Below, one piece after another: positions 1-8,700 of a stretch of 64,000 nt of DNA. The DNA is from Hyphomicrobiales bacterium. Lineage in GTDB: Bacteria > Pseudomonadota > Alphaproteobacteria > Rhizobiales > Rhizobiaceae. The stretch is from contig UCJD01000007.1 in NCBI GenBank assembly GCA_900472605.1, positions 124,001 through 188,000 on the forward strand. Direction: 5' to 3'. The notes below the pieces were generated by a model that was not told the origin of the DNA, searched no databases, and saw nothing but the letters and a program-made list of their open reading frames with translations. A program made the translations under genes and the position numbers. The first letter of the stretch is position 1; each line of letters starts with the position of its first letter.

Positions 1-1256
1 ATGCCGAAGGATGCGGTGACCTGCAGCTCCTGGCCCGTGCCCTTCACCACGAAAGGTACGCTCTCTATGACGCCGCGCAGGCGCTCAGCCACCGAGGCTG
101 CGATCTCCGGCGACGTATCGGGCATGACGACGACGAACTCCTCGCCACCATAGCGGCAGGCCAGATCGGCACCACGAACCGTCGAGCGAACGCGGCTTGC
201 GAACTCTCTCAGGATATCGTCACCGGCATCATGGCCGTGGGTGTCGTTGATCTGCTTGAAGCGATCGATATCGGCGATCAACACCGACAAGGGACGGCCG
301 CGCGCCATCGAGCGGTTGAAGAGCGTGCTGATGTGATTGTCGAGATAACGGCGATTGCTCAAGCCCGTCAGCGGATCTGTGACCGCGAGCTCGATCGTCT
401 GCTGCACGTTGGCGCGCAGGCGATCATTGTAATTCTTGCGGCGAATCTGCGTCAGGCTGCGCGCCACCAGCTCGTTCGGATCGACGGGGCGGACGATGTA
501 GTCGTTGACGCCCAGATCGAGCGCACGCACCACCATCTCGTCATCGCCCTGCTCGGTGATGATCAAGATCGGGAGAAAACGGTTGCGCTCCAGCGAGCGG
601 AGCTGCGAGCAAAGCCTGAGCGGGTCGTAGTCGTCGATATTGGAATTGACGATCACGAGGTCGAACGGGTTTTCGGATGCCTCGAAGACTGCAGCCTGGG
701 CATCCGAAATGGCAAACACGTTGCCGATCGGCTTCAGCGCCTTGATGATCCGCTCCTGCGAATTGGCGCGGCCGTCGACCAGCATGATCTGGCCGCCCTC
801 CTCGCCGCGCTGGTCGGCGCGCAGCAATTCGTCGATGCCCATCGTGTGCGCCGTCTGGGCGCGGATGCGCAGTTCGTCGCTCAGCGTCTTCAGGCGCAGC
901 AGGCTCTTGACGCGGGCGATCAGCTGGAGATCGTTCACCGGCTTGGTGAGGAAGTCGTCGGCGCCGGCCTTCAGGCCACGCACGCGGTCCGCCGGCTGAT
1001 CGAGCGCGGTTACCATGACGACAGGAATATGGGAGGTCTTGGGGTTGGACTTCAGCCGCTCGCAGACCTCGAAGCCGTCCATGCCCGGCATCATGATATC
1101 GAGCAGAATGAGATCGACCTGGTTGCGATCGCAGATCGCCAGCGCCTGGTAACCGTCGGCCGCCGTCATCACGTCGAAATACTCGGCGATCAGCCGCGCT
1201 TCGAGCAGCTTCACGTTTGCCGGGATATCGTCGACGACGAGGATGCGCGCAGTCAT
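1..1256 (-). CDS. pleD: Response regulator PleD, diguanylate cyclase (3' end outside window)
   Basis: PleD makes cyclic di-GMP from GTP when phosphorylated and controls polar development and motility in alphaproteobacteria. The start ATG is at 1254-1256. The protein has a first receiver domain with acidic pair D9/D10 and phosphoacceptor D53 in LLLDIMMPG, a second degenerate receiver domain (about residues 150-270), then a GGDEF domain with the active-site motif GGEEF. The sequence RGAD lies five residues before GGEEF and fits the RxxD product-inhibition I-site. About 418 codons are present and the C-terminal tail runs off the left edge; the family is about 455 residues. It lies 18 bp downstream of divK on the same strand, the classic divK-pleD operon. 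Identification is firm; only the end is missing. Confidence 0.95.
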   Translation of the reverse strand, partial: MTARILVVDDIPANVKLLEARLIAEYFDVMTAADGYQALAICDRNQVDLILLDIMMPGMDGFEVCERLKSNPKTSHIPVVMVTALDQPADRVRGLKAGADDFLTKPVNDLQLIARVKSLLRLKTLSDELRIRAQTAHTMGIDELLRADQRGEEGGQIMLVDGRANSQERIIKALKPIGNVFAISDAQAAVFEASENPFDLVIVNSNIDDYDPLRLCSQLRSLERNRFLPILIITEQGDDEMVVRALDLGVNDYIVRPVDPNELVARSLTQIRRKNYNDRLRANVQQTIELAVTDPLTGLSNRRYLDNHISTLFNRSMARGRPLSVLIADIDRFKQINDTHGHDAGDDILREFASRVRSTVRGADLACRYGGEEFVVVMPDTSPEIAASVAERLRGVIESVPFVVKGTGQELQVTASFG

Positions 1257-1274
1257 AGGCTTCTTTCCGATCTA

Positions 1275-1646
1275 TCAGGCATCGCCCAGGTAGGTCTTGA
1301 TCGTCTCGATGAATTTCGGAACGGAGATCGGCTTGGAGACATAAGCCTCGCAGCCGCCCTGGCGAATACGTTCTTCATCGCCCTTCATGGCGAAGGCGGT
1401 AACCGCGATGACGGGGATGACGTGAAGCTCATCGTCTTCCTTCAGCCACTTGGTCACCTCAAGGCCTGAAACCTCCGGCAACTGGATATCCATCAGAATC
1501 AGGTCCGGGCGGTGCTTGCGGGCAAGATCCAGCGCTTCCATACCGTTGCGGGTCTGGATCGTCCTGTAACCTGACGCCTCGATGAGGTCGCGAAAGAGCT
1601 TCATGTTGAGCTCATTATCCTCTACGATCATCACTTGTTTGGGCAT
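1275..1646 (-). CDS. divK: Single-domain response regulator DivK
   Basis: DivK is a stand-alone receiver domain that is phosphorylated by DivJ-type and dephosphorylated by PleC-type kinases and relays cell-cycle state to CtrA. The 123-residue protein has E9/D10, phosphoacceptor D53 in LILMDIQLP, the conserved T (VIAVTAFAM) and K (YVSKPI) of receivers, and no output domain. The length matches the family. The frame stays open upstream to 1718, but the family start [11 protein letters not shown] at 1646 is the better choice. It is the first gene of the divK-pleD pair; the promoter must lie in the 132-bp gap before the divergent DUF3572 gene. Confidence 0.95.
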   Translation of the reverse strand: MPKQVMIVEDNELNMKLFRDLIEASGYRTIQTRNGMEALDLARKHRPDLILMDIQLPEVSGLEVTKWLKEDDELHVIPVIAVTAFAMKGDEERIRQGGCEAYVSKPISVPKFIETIKTYLGDA

Positions 1647-1778
1647 GGAACGCGATCCTAAGTCCGTCATGAAAACCGATTTGCGGCCCGGATATGATCC
1701 GGACACACATCGACCCATGAAACCGATTGCGGCACGCTATCGGTATTTAGTTGAAAAATAGGTAATTTACCGCAGGAA

Positions 1779-2087
1779 ATGCAGAGCAACTTCAAGACTT
1801 CAAAGCAACGCGCCGCCGATCCGCAGGAGATCGCAATCGCTGTTATCACCTGGCTGGCGAACGAGCCGGATCTGTTCGGCCGCTTCCTAGCACTGACGGG
1901 GGTCGAGCCGGCGCAGATCAGGAACGCGATCAACGATCCCGGCTTCCTGTCGGCGATGATGGATTTCCTGATGCAGCACGAGCCGACGGCGCTGGCCTTC
2001 TGCCAGGCGACCAACACGCCGCCTGAGACCCTCAACGCCGCGTGGCAGCATTTCTCCCCTGCCGGCCTCGGATCCGGGGAATATTGA
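1779..2087 (+). CDS. DUF3572 family protein
   Basis: This 102-residue protein matches the DUF3572 family, small all-helical soluble proteins common in Rhizobiales and of unknown function. There is no signal peptide or membrane segment. Visible features are an N-terminal polar stretch, the motif WLANEPDLFGRFLALTG (about residues 28-44), and a C-terminal half rich in helix formers. The start ATG at 1779 follows an AGGAA-like ribosome site. The stop TGA at 2085-2087 is two bases from the start of the next gene, so the two are probably co-transcribed. It is divergent from divK. Confidence 0.85.
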   Translation: MQSNFKTSKQRAADPQEIAIAVITWLANEPDLFGRFLALTGVEPAQIRNAINDPGFLSAMMDFLMQHEPTALAFCQATNTPPETLNAAWQHFSPAGLGSGEY

Positions 2088-2089
2088 CG

Positions 2090-2758
2090 ATGAGCGTGGT
2101 CACCGATCCCTCGCAGGTTCGTCTCGGTGATCGTCCGCTGATCGTCTGCGATATCGACGAGGTGGTGCTCGAGTTTCTCTCGCCGCTTGCCCGTTTCCTT
2201 CGCTCGCACGATTACGATCTCCTGCCGCGCTCCTTCCGGCTGCACGGCAATATCGTCTCGGTGCTCGACGGCACGGAGATGGACCGCGAGGCATTCGATC
2301 GCTTTCACGAGATGTTCTTCGAGACCCAGGACCTTTGGCAGGAGCCGGCGGAGCGTGCCGTCGAGACGCTGCATGGGCTGGCTGCCGATGCCGACATCGT
2401 CTTTCTCACGGCCATGCCGCCGCGCCATCACGACGTGCGCCGAAGGCTTCTCGACCGGTTCGATCTGTGCTTCGACATGATCGCCTCCGAACAACCAAAG
2501 GGCCCGATCGTGGCCGCGCTGCACGACCGCCGGGATCTCCCTGTCGCCTTTATCGACGATATCCAACGCAACCTCCTCTCCGTTGCCGACCATGTGCCGG
2601 AGTGCCTGCTGCTCAACATGATGGCGAATGCCGATTTCAAGCCATTCGCACCGCCGCCCACCGGAACAATCCTACAAGCCTCCGACTGGACGCATGCGGC
2701 CGAACTGATGCGGCGGCATTTCTCGACCTCGACGAGGCCGGGCAAAAGCAGCGCATAA
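2090..2758 (+). CDS. HAD superfamily hydrolase
   Basis: A 222-residue haloacid-dehalogenase-type phosphatase of unknown substrate. HAD motif I is DIDEVV near residue 22, motif II is FLTAM with the conserved T, a lysine lies in EQPKGP, and motif IV is the acidic pair in FIDDIQRN. The start ATG at 2090 directly follows the DUF3572 stop, which supports translational coupling. An upstream ATG in the same frame at 2042 lies inside the DUF3572 gene and is less likely. The substrate cannot be told from sequence. The next gene, dinB, has its own SOS promoter, part of which lies just after this stop codon. Confidence 0.85.
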   Translation: MSVVTDPSQVRLGDRPLIVCDIDEVVLEFLSPLARFLRSHDYDLLPRSFRLHGNIVSVLDGTEMDREAFDRFHEMFFETQDLWQEPAERAVETLHGLAADADIVFLTAMPPRHHDVRRRLLDRFDLCFDMIASEQPKGPIVAALHDRRDLPVAFIDDIQRNLLSVADHVPECLLLNMMANADFKPFAPPPTGTILQASDWTHAAELMRRHFSTSTRPGKSSA

Positions 2759-2772
2759 GCGCCGACATCCTC

Positions 2773-2801
2773 TTGAGACTCTCGAACTTAGAGCGTAATG
2801 T
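2773..2801 (+). promoter_or_regulatory. Candidate dinB promoter
   Basis: A sigma-70-like pair, TTGAGA at 2773-2778 and TAATGT at 2796-2801, is separated by exactly 17 bp. Transcription would start near 2808, on the first base of the LexA box. The dinB start codon lies at 2829, leaving a leader of about 20 nt. Confidence 0.6.
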
Positions 2802-2807
2802 CGCGAT

Positions 2808-2822
2808 GTTCAACCTTTGTTC
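2808..2822 (+). promoter_or_regulatory. LexA (SOS) box of dinB
   Basis: The sequence is GTTCAACCTTTGTTC, an exact match to the alphaproteobacterial LexA operator GTTC-N7-GTTC. It starts at the predicted transcription start and ends 6 nt before the dinB ATG, so bound LexA would block initiation or early elongation. Damage-dependent expression of dinB is the expected outcome. Confidence 0.85.
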
Positions 2823-2828
2823 CCATCG

Positions 2829-4118
2829 ATGACCACCAACCCTGCCAAGATGCCCGGCTTCTGTCGCGACTGCCTTGCCGAGCAGAAGGCGGAGGGGCGA
2901 CGCTGTGCCGCCTGCGGCAGCCCTCGCCTCGTGCGCCACGACGAACTCTATGGCCTGACGCTCGCGCATATCGACTGCGATGCCTTCTATGCCTCGGTGG
3001 AGAAGCGCGACAATCCCGAACTCGCGGATAAGCCTGTCATCATCGGCGGCGGCAAACGCGGCGTGGTGTCGACGGCCTGCTATGTGGCGCGGATCTACGG
3101 CGTGCGCTCGGCCATGCCGATGTTCAAGGCGCTCGAGGCCTGCCCGCAGGCTGTGGTGATCCGGCCCGACATGGAGAAATACGTCAAGGTCGGCCGCGAG
3201 GTGCGGGCGATGATGCAGGAGCTGACGCCACTCGTTCAGCCGCTCTCGATCGACGAGGCGTTTCTGGAACTCGGTGGCACCGAGCGGTTGCACAACGACC
3301 CGCCGGCGCGCACGCTTGCGAAACTCGCGCGCCGCATCGAGAAGGAGATCGGCATCACCGTTTCGATCGGGCTGTCCTACTGCAAGTTCCTGGCGAAGGT
3401 GGCCTCCGACCTGCAGAAGCCGCGCGGATTCTCGGTTATCGGCCGCGAAGAGGCGGTTTCGTTTCTGGCGCCGCGTCCGGTGACGACGATCTGGGGCGTG
3501 GGAAAGGCATTCGCCGCCACGCTTGAGGCTGACGGCATCCGCACCGTCGGCCAGTTGCAGACAATGGACGAGACAGACCTGATGCGTCGCTACGGCACCA
3601 TGGGACAACGGCTGTCGCGGCTATCGCGCGGGATCGATGACCGCGACGTGCATCTCAACGATCCCGCCAAGAGCGTTTCGGCCGAGACGACCTTCTTCGA
3701 CGACATTTCACGCTATGACGAGCTCGTTCCCGTGCTGCGCAATCTCTCCGAGAAGGTGGCCTGGCGTCTGAAGAAGGGCGACATCGCCGGCCATACGGTC
3801 GTCTTGAAAATGAAGACGGCGGACTTCAAGTCGCGCACGCGCAACCGCAAGCTGGAGGACCCGACGCAGCTTGCCGACCGCATCTTCCGCACCGGGATAG
3901 AACTGCTGCAGAAAGAGACTGACGGAACCAAGTTCCGATTGATCGGCATCGGCGTGACCGACCTTTGCGACCCCACGCGCGCCGATCCGCCCGACCTGAT
4001 CGACGTGCAATCCGGGCGACGTGCTGCGGCAGAAGCCGCCATGGACAAGCTTCGCGACAAGTTCGGCAAAGGCACGGTCGAGACCGGCTATACGTTCGGA
4101 AACAAGCGCAATCAATAA
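2829..4118 (+). CDS. dinB: DNA polymerase IV (Y family) with N-terminal zinc-binding motif
   Basis: An error-prone translesion polymerase of the DinB family, 429 residues. Catalytic carboxylates are in [14 protein letters not shown] (D49, D51) and SIDEAF (D142/E143). The thumb and little-finger domains follow, and the basic C-terminus lacks an obvious clamp motif such as QLxLF. Before the polymerase core there is an extension of about 40 residues with four cysteines in two pairs, CRDC (12, 15) and CAAC (26, 29), a plausible zinc knuckle. The frame continues up to a TTG at 2817, but that codon lies inside the LexA box and ATG 2829 is preferred; ATG 2850 is a second possibility. The promoter and SOS operator lie immediately upstream. 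Confidence 0.93.
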   Translation: MTTNPAKMPGFCRDCLAEQKAEGRRCAACGSPRLVRHDELYGLTLAHIDCDAFYASVEKRDNPELADKPVIIGGGKRGVVSTACYVARIYGVRSAMPMFKALEACPQAVVIRPDMEKYVKVGREVRAMMQELTPLVQPLSIDEAFLELGGTERLHNDPPARTLAKLARRIEKEIGITVSIGLSYCKFLAKVASDLQKPRGFSVIGREEAVSFLAPRPVTTIWGVGKAFAATLEADGIRTVGQLQTMDETDLMRRYGTMGQRLSRLSRGIDDRDVHLNDPAKSVSAETTFFDDISRYDELVPVLRNLSEKVAWRLKKGDIAGHTVVLKMKTADFKSRTRNRKLEDPTQLADRIFRTGIELLQKETDGTKFRLIGIGVTDLCDPTRADPPDLIDVQSGRRAAAEAAMDKLRDKFGKGTVETGYTFGNKRNQ

Positions 4119-4128
4119 TATGTGAGCC

Positions 4129-4425
4129 TAGAGCCTTTCCTGGTTAGATTGGAGCATTCTGCCGGAGCAGGTTTTCGTCAGGGCAAAGGCGATCGGCGAA
4201 GGGCATACCCCTCGGTACGGTCGAGCCGATCGCCTTTGATCCTGGCGGAAAGATGCCCGGCCCTAGCCGGTTTGCGAAGCAAACCAGCTAGGGTTGGCTG
4301 AAACGGGCCGCCTGATCGTCCGGCAGGCTTGGCCGTATGCGTGGGCTACGACGCGCGCCAGCCGGACGACCATCCGACTCCGTTAAAGCCAACAGAATGC
4401 TTCAATCTAGCCAGGAAAGGCTCTA
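4129..4425. repeat. MITE-like intergenic element with 33-bp terminal inverted repeats
   Basis: The 297-bp unit between dinB and the L,D-transpeptidase gene is bounded by inverted repeats 4129-4161 and 4393-4425 that match at 31 of 33 positions. The outermost dinucleotide on each side is TA, as in TA target duplications of IS630/mariner-type elements, although TA is itself palindromic so this is ambiguous. Inside are nested hairpins: perfect 14-bp arms at 4184-4197 and 4225-4238, 15-bp arms with one mismatch at 4261-4275 and 4279-4293, and 8-bp arms at 4317-4324 and 4361-4368. No reading frame is visible. It has the character of a rhizobial dispersed palindromic repeat; only one copy is in the window. 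Confidence 0.75.
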
Positions 4426-4507
4426 CTCGGCATCACTCATTTCAAATCTTCCTTAAGCTTCGAGCCTTACGATCCAGCACGTAGTATTGCGTATCGGTTG
4501 GGTTCAA

Positions 4508-5743
4508 ATGTTCTCGCGTCTCGTCTTCGGGCTCGGCTTGCTGTCGGCCACCGCCCTCGTGCATCCCGCGTTCGCCACGGACGCGCGGGCGCTACAGATC
4601 TTCGTTTCCAAGAGCAAGCAATCGCTGGCCGTCTATGACGGAACCGACGTCATCGCCACGTCGAAGATATCGAGCGGAAAGTCCGGCCACACCACGCCCA
4701 GCGGCATCTTCTCTGTGATCGAGAAGCAGACCTACCACGAGTCCAACATCTACTCCGGCGCGCCGATGCCGTTCATGCAGCGGCTGACATGGTCCGGCAT
4801 CGCGCTTCACCAGTCGAACTCGGTGCCACGATATCCCGCCTCGCACGGCTGCGTGCGCATGCCCGACGCGTTCGCGAAGCAGCTCTACAAGATGACCGAG
4901 ATGGGTGTGCCTGTCATCATCACCGACGCGCAGCTTGCGCCCGAGCCGGTCGACCATCCGATGCTATTCAGCCCGCACGCGCCGCCACCGGCGCCGCTTC
5001 TGTCCGATGTCGAACTCAGGCCAGCAATCGGGGCGCTGCCGGTGCAGGTGGCGATGAACGAAGTCGCGATGCCGCGGCTGCAGGTGCAGCCGATCGTGGC
5101 GCCAGTCAACGATCAGCCGGTGAAGATCCTGATCACCCGCCGTGCGCAACGCGAGACGATCATCGACCTGCAGACCTATCTCGCCGAGCTCGGATTTGAG
5201 GTTGGCAACGCCGACGGCTATCTCGGGCCAGCAACGGTGCAGGCGATAGGCGAGTTCAAGAAACAGCATCCGCTGAACCCTGACGCCGCCAAGTCACTGA
5301 TCAGTGACGATCTCCTGCGTGCGGTGTATAGCGCCGCCGGCAAGGGCGAGCCGCCGAATGGCGTGATCATGGTGCGGCAGGGATTCCGGTCCGTGTTCGA
5401 GGCGCCGGTGACGATCAGTGAACCGGAACTTGCCCTCGGAACCCATTTCTTCAGCGCGCACCAAGTGAACTTCGACGACGGCACCACCGAGTGGCTGGGC
5501 GTGACGCTGCCCAACACCTTGACCAGCCAGACGATGAAGCGCCTGGGTATCAGCGCCATGGAAAGCTCGATCATCTCGGGCACGCCGATCCTCAACGCTC
5601 TCGGCCGGATCACCATTCCGGATGACACCAGGCAGCGGATCGACTCGATGCTGACGCCGGGTTCGACGATGACGATCTCCGACACCGGCGTCGGTCCGGA
5701 GACCGGTCAGGGCACCGACTTCATCACACTGACGCGCGGCTAG
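4508..5743 (+). CDS. Exported L,D-transpeptidase (YkuD) with peptidoglycan-binding domain
   Basis: A periplasmic enzyme expected to form 3-3 peptidoglycan cross-links or attach proteins to the wall. The 411-residue product has a signal peptide (MFSRLVFGLGLLSATALVHPAFA, cut after about residue 23), a YkuD domain at about 30-145 with H101 and the catalytic signature SHGCVR (C115), a proline-rich linker, a peptidoglycan-binding repeat at about 215-260 (LQTYLAELGF, DGYLGPATVQAI), and a C-terminal part of about 130 residues I cannot assign. The frame opens at TTG 4487, but ATG 4508 gives a clean signal peptide. The ribosome site is weak. Its stop codon overlaps the dnaE stop on the other strand. 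Confidence 0.9.
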   Translation: MFSRLVFGLGLLSATALVHPAFATDARALQIFVSKSKQSLAVYDGTDVIATSKISSGKSGHTTPSGIFSVIEKQTYHESNIYSGAPMPFMQRLTWSGIALHQSNSVPRYPASHGCVRMPDAFAKQLYKMTEMGVPVIITDAQLAPEPVDHPMLFSPHAPPPAPLLSDVELRPAIGALPVQVAMNEVAMPRLQVQPIVAPVNDQPVKILITRRAQRETIIDLQTYLAELGFEVGNADGYLGPATVQAIGEFKKQHPLNPDAAKSLISDDLLRAVYSAAGKGEPPNGVIMVRQGFRSVFEAPVTISEPELALGTHFFSAHQVNFDDGTTEWLGVTLPNTLTSQTMKRLGISAMESSIISGTPILNALGRITIPDDTRQRIDSMLTPGSTMTISDTGVGPETGQGTDFITLTRG

Positions 5744-8700
5744 ACCAGCTCCACATCGATGACGCCGGGCGCCGAGCGCATGGCGGCGGCGATTTCCGGC
5801 GTGATCCTGTATTTCTGCGCCAGTTCCACCTCAATCTCCCGCTTTCCATCCTCCTTGATAACGATGAAGGAGACGAGGCCGTCGCCTCTGGCGTTGAGGT
5901 GGGCGGCGACGGCGCGCAGCGGGCCGGAATCGCGAACATAGACGCGCAGCGCCTTCTGCATCTGCAGCGACTTCTCCTCCAGCGACTGGATCGTCTGGAT
6001 GCGCAGGCCGATGCCCTCCGGTCGCTCCTCGCCGGTGGCGGTAATGACGAAGGATTTTCCCGATTCCAGCATGTCGCGATACTGATTGAGCATCTCCGAG
6101 AAAAGCACCGCTTCGAACTGGCCGGAGGAATCCGAGAAGACGATGATGCCCATCTTGTTGCCGGTGCGCGTCTTGCGCTCCTGCTTGGAGATGACGGTTC
6201 CGGCGAGGCGCGCATTGGTGGCGCCCTGCTTCACGGCTGCTGCGAAATCACCGAATGTCTGGACGCGCATCTTCTCCAGAACGCTACTGTAGCTGTCGAG
6301 CGGATGGGCCGTCAGATAGAAACCGAGGACCTGGAACTCCTTCAGTAGCCGCTCGGAGGGAAGCCAGGGCGAGAAGGCCGGCATCGAGATCTTTTCCGGA
6401 CCCGCTCCTGATGACGCGCCGAAGAACCCCATCTGGCCACTGTTTTTCTCCTGCTGGGCATTCTGGGCGTAGCCCATGATGCGATCGATGCCGCCCGAGA
6501 GCTCTGCGCGATCGAGCTCGAAGCAATCGAAGGCGCCCGCGAAGATCAGGCTTTCCAGCACGCGCCGGTTCACCTGCTTCGGATCGATGCGCAGGCAAAA
6601 ATCCTCAAGGCTTGCGAATGGCGTGTCGCCGCGCACCTCGACGATATGATCGACGGCCGATTCGCCGACGCCCTTCAGCGCCGCCAGCGCATAATAGATG
6701 CGGTTGTCGCCGGTCTGGAAGTGGCGGAACGAGGTCTGCACCGAGGGCGCGATGACCTCGATACCGAGGCGCTTGGAATCCTGGCGGAAGTCGTTGACCT
6801 TCTCTGTGTTCGACATATCGAGCGTCATCGATGCGGCGAGGAACTCGACCGGATAATGCGCCTTCATGTAGGCCGTCTGATAGGAGACGATGGCGTAGGC
6901 GGCCGCGTGCGACTTGTTGAAGCCGTAGTTGGCGAACTTCGCCAGAAGCTCGAAGATGTTGTCGGCCTGCGGCTTCGACACGCCGTTCTTGACGGCGCCG
7001 ACGACAAAGCGCTCGCGCTGCTGGTCCATCTCCGCCTTGATCTTCTTACCCATGGCGCGGCGCAGAAGATCGGCCTCTCCGAGCGAATAGCCCGAGAGCA
7101 CCTGAGCGATCTGCATGACCTGCTCCTGGTAGACGATAACGCCCTGTGTCTCCTTCAAGAGGTAATCGATGGTCGGATGAATCGATTCGAGCTCTTCTTC
7201 GCCGTGCTTGCGGGCGTTGTAGGTCGGGATGTTCTCCATCGGACCCGGGCGATAGAGCGCCACGAGCGCGATGATGTCCTCGATGCAGTCAGGCCGCATG
7301 CCGATCAGCGCCTTGCGCATGCCGGCGCTTTCCACCTGGAACACGCCGACCGTTTCGCCGCGCGAGAGCATCTCATAGGTCAGCTTGTCATCGAGCGGGA
7401 TGGCAGCGAGATCGACCTTGATACCGCGCTTGGCCACGAAATCGACGGCGACCTTCAGCGTCGTCAGCGTCTTCAGGCCGAGGAAGTCGAACTTGACGAG
7501 GCCGGCCTGCTCGACCCACTTCATGTTGAACTGGGTGACCGGCATGTCGGAGCGCGGATCGCGGTACATCGGCACCAGCTTCGATAGCGGGCGGTCGCCG
7601 ATAACGATACCGGCGGCGTGGGTCGATGCGTGGCGGTAGAGACCTTCGATCTTCTGTGCGATGTCGAGCAGGCGGGCGACGACGGGTTCCTTGTCGGCCT
7701 CCTCCTGCAGCTTCGGCTCTTCCTCGATCGCCTTCGACAATGGTGTCGGGTTGGCCGGATTGTTGGGTACCAGCTTGCAGATCTTGTCGACCTGGCCGTA
7801 TGGCATCTCCAGCACGCGGCCGACGTCGCGCAGCGCCGCACGGGCCTGAAGCGAACCGAAGGTGATGATCTGCGCCACCTGCTCGCGGCCGTACTTCTTC
7901 TGCACGTAGCGGATGACCTCTTCGCGGCGATCCTGGCAGAAGTCGATATCGAAGTCGGGCATCGAGACGCGTTCCGGATTGAGGAAGCGCTCGAAGAGCA
8001 GCGAGAAGCGCAGCGGATCGACGTCGGTGATGGTCAGCGCATAGGCGACCAGCGAGCCCGCGCCGGAGCCGCGGCCGGGGCCGACGGGAATATCCTGCAG
8101 CTTCGCCCACTTGATGAAGTCGGCAACGATCAGGAAGTAGCCCGGGAATTTCATGCGCTCGATGACGCTGAGCTCGAATTCCAGGCGGTCGCGGTAATCC
8201 TTTTCCTCATAGCCCGCTGACATGCCGAGCGTCTGCAAGCGCATGTCGAGACCCTCGACAGCCTGGCGGCGGAGCTCCAGCGCCTCTTCGCGCTCCGCCT
8301 CCTCCGGATCCGCCGATGCACCGGTGAAGCGCGGCAGGATCGGTTTGCGTGTCTTCAAGACGAAAGAGCAGCGCCGGGCGATCTCCACCGTATTCTCAAG
8401 CGCCTCCGGCAGATCGGCGAAGAGCTTCACCATCTCGGCGCGGCTCTTCAGATAGTGGTCCGGCGTCAGCCGAAAACGCGTGTCGTCGGAGACAATGGCG
8501 TTGTGCGCCACTGCCATCAGCGCATCGTGCGCGTCATAATCGTCACGGGTCGGGAAGAAGGCCTCGTTGGTCGCGACCAGCGGGATCTCATGCTCATAGG
8601 CAAGGCCGATCACACGCTGCTCGTGGCGCTTGTCGTAGGTGCCCTGCCGCTGAAGCTCCATGTAGAGCCGATCGCCGAACTTGTCCTTCAGAGACAGCAA

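Noticed and set aside
231-1469. Long plus-strand frame of 412 codons
   Set aside because: It is the antisense shadow of pleD and divK, whose domains and catalytic motifs are certain; such long shadow frames are common in this GC-rich genome.
1647-1778. CtrA site (TTAA-N7-TTAA) upstream of divK
   Set aside because: AT-rich bases are present near 1745-1770 but no full match to the spaced motif exists.
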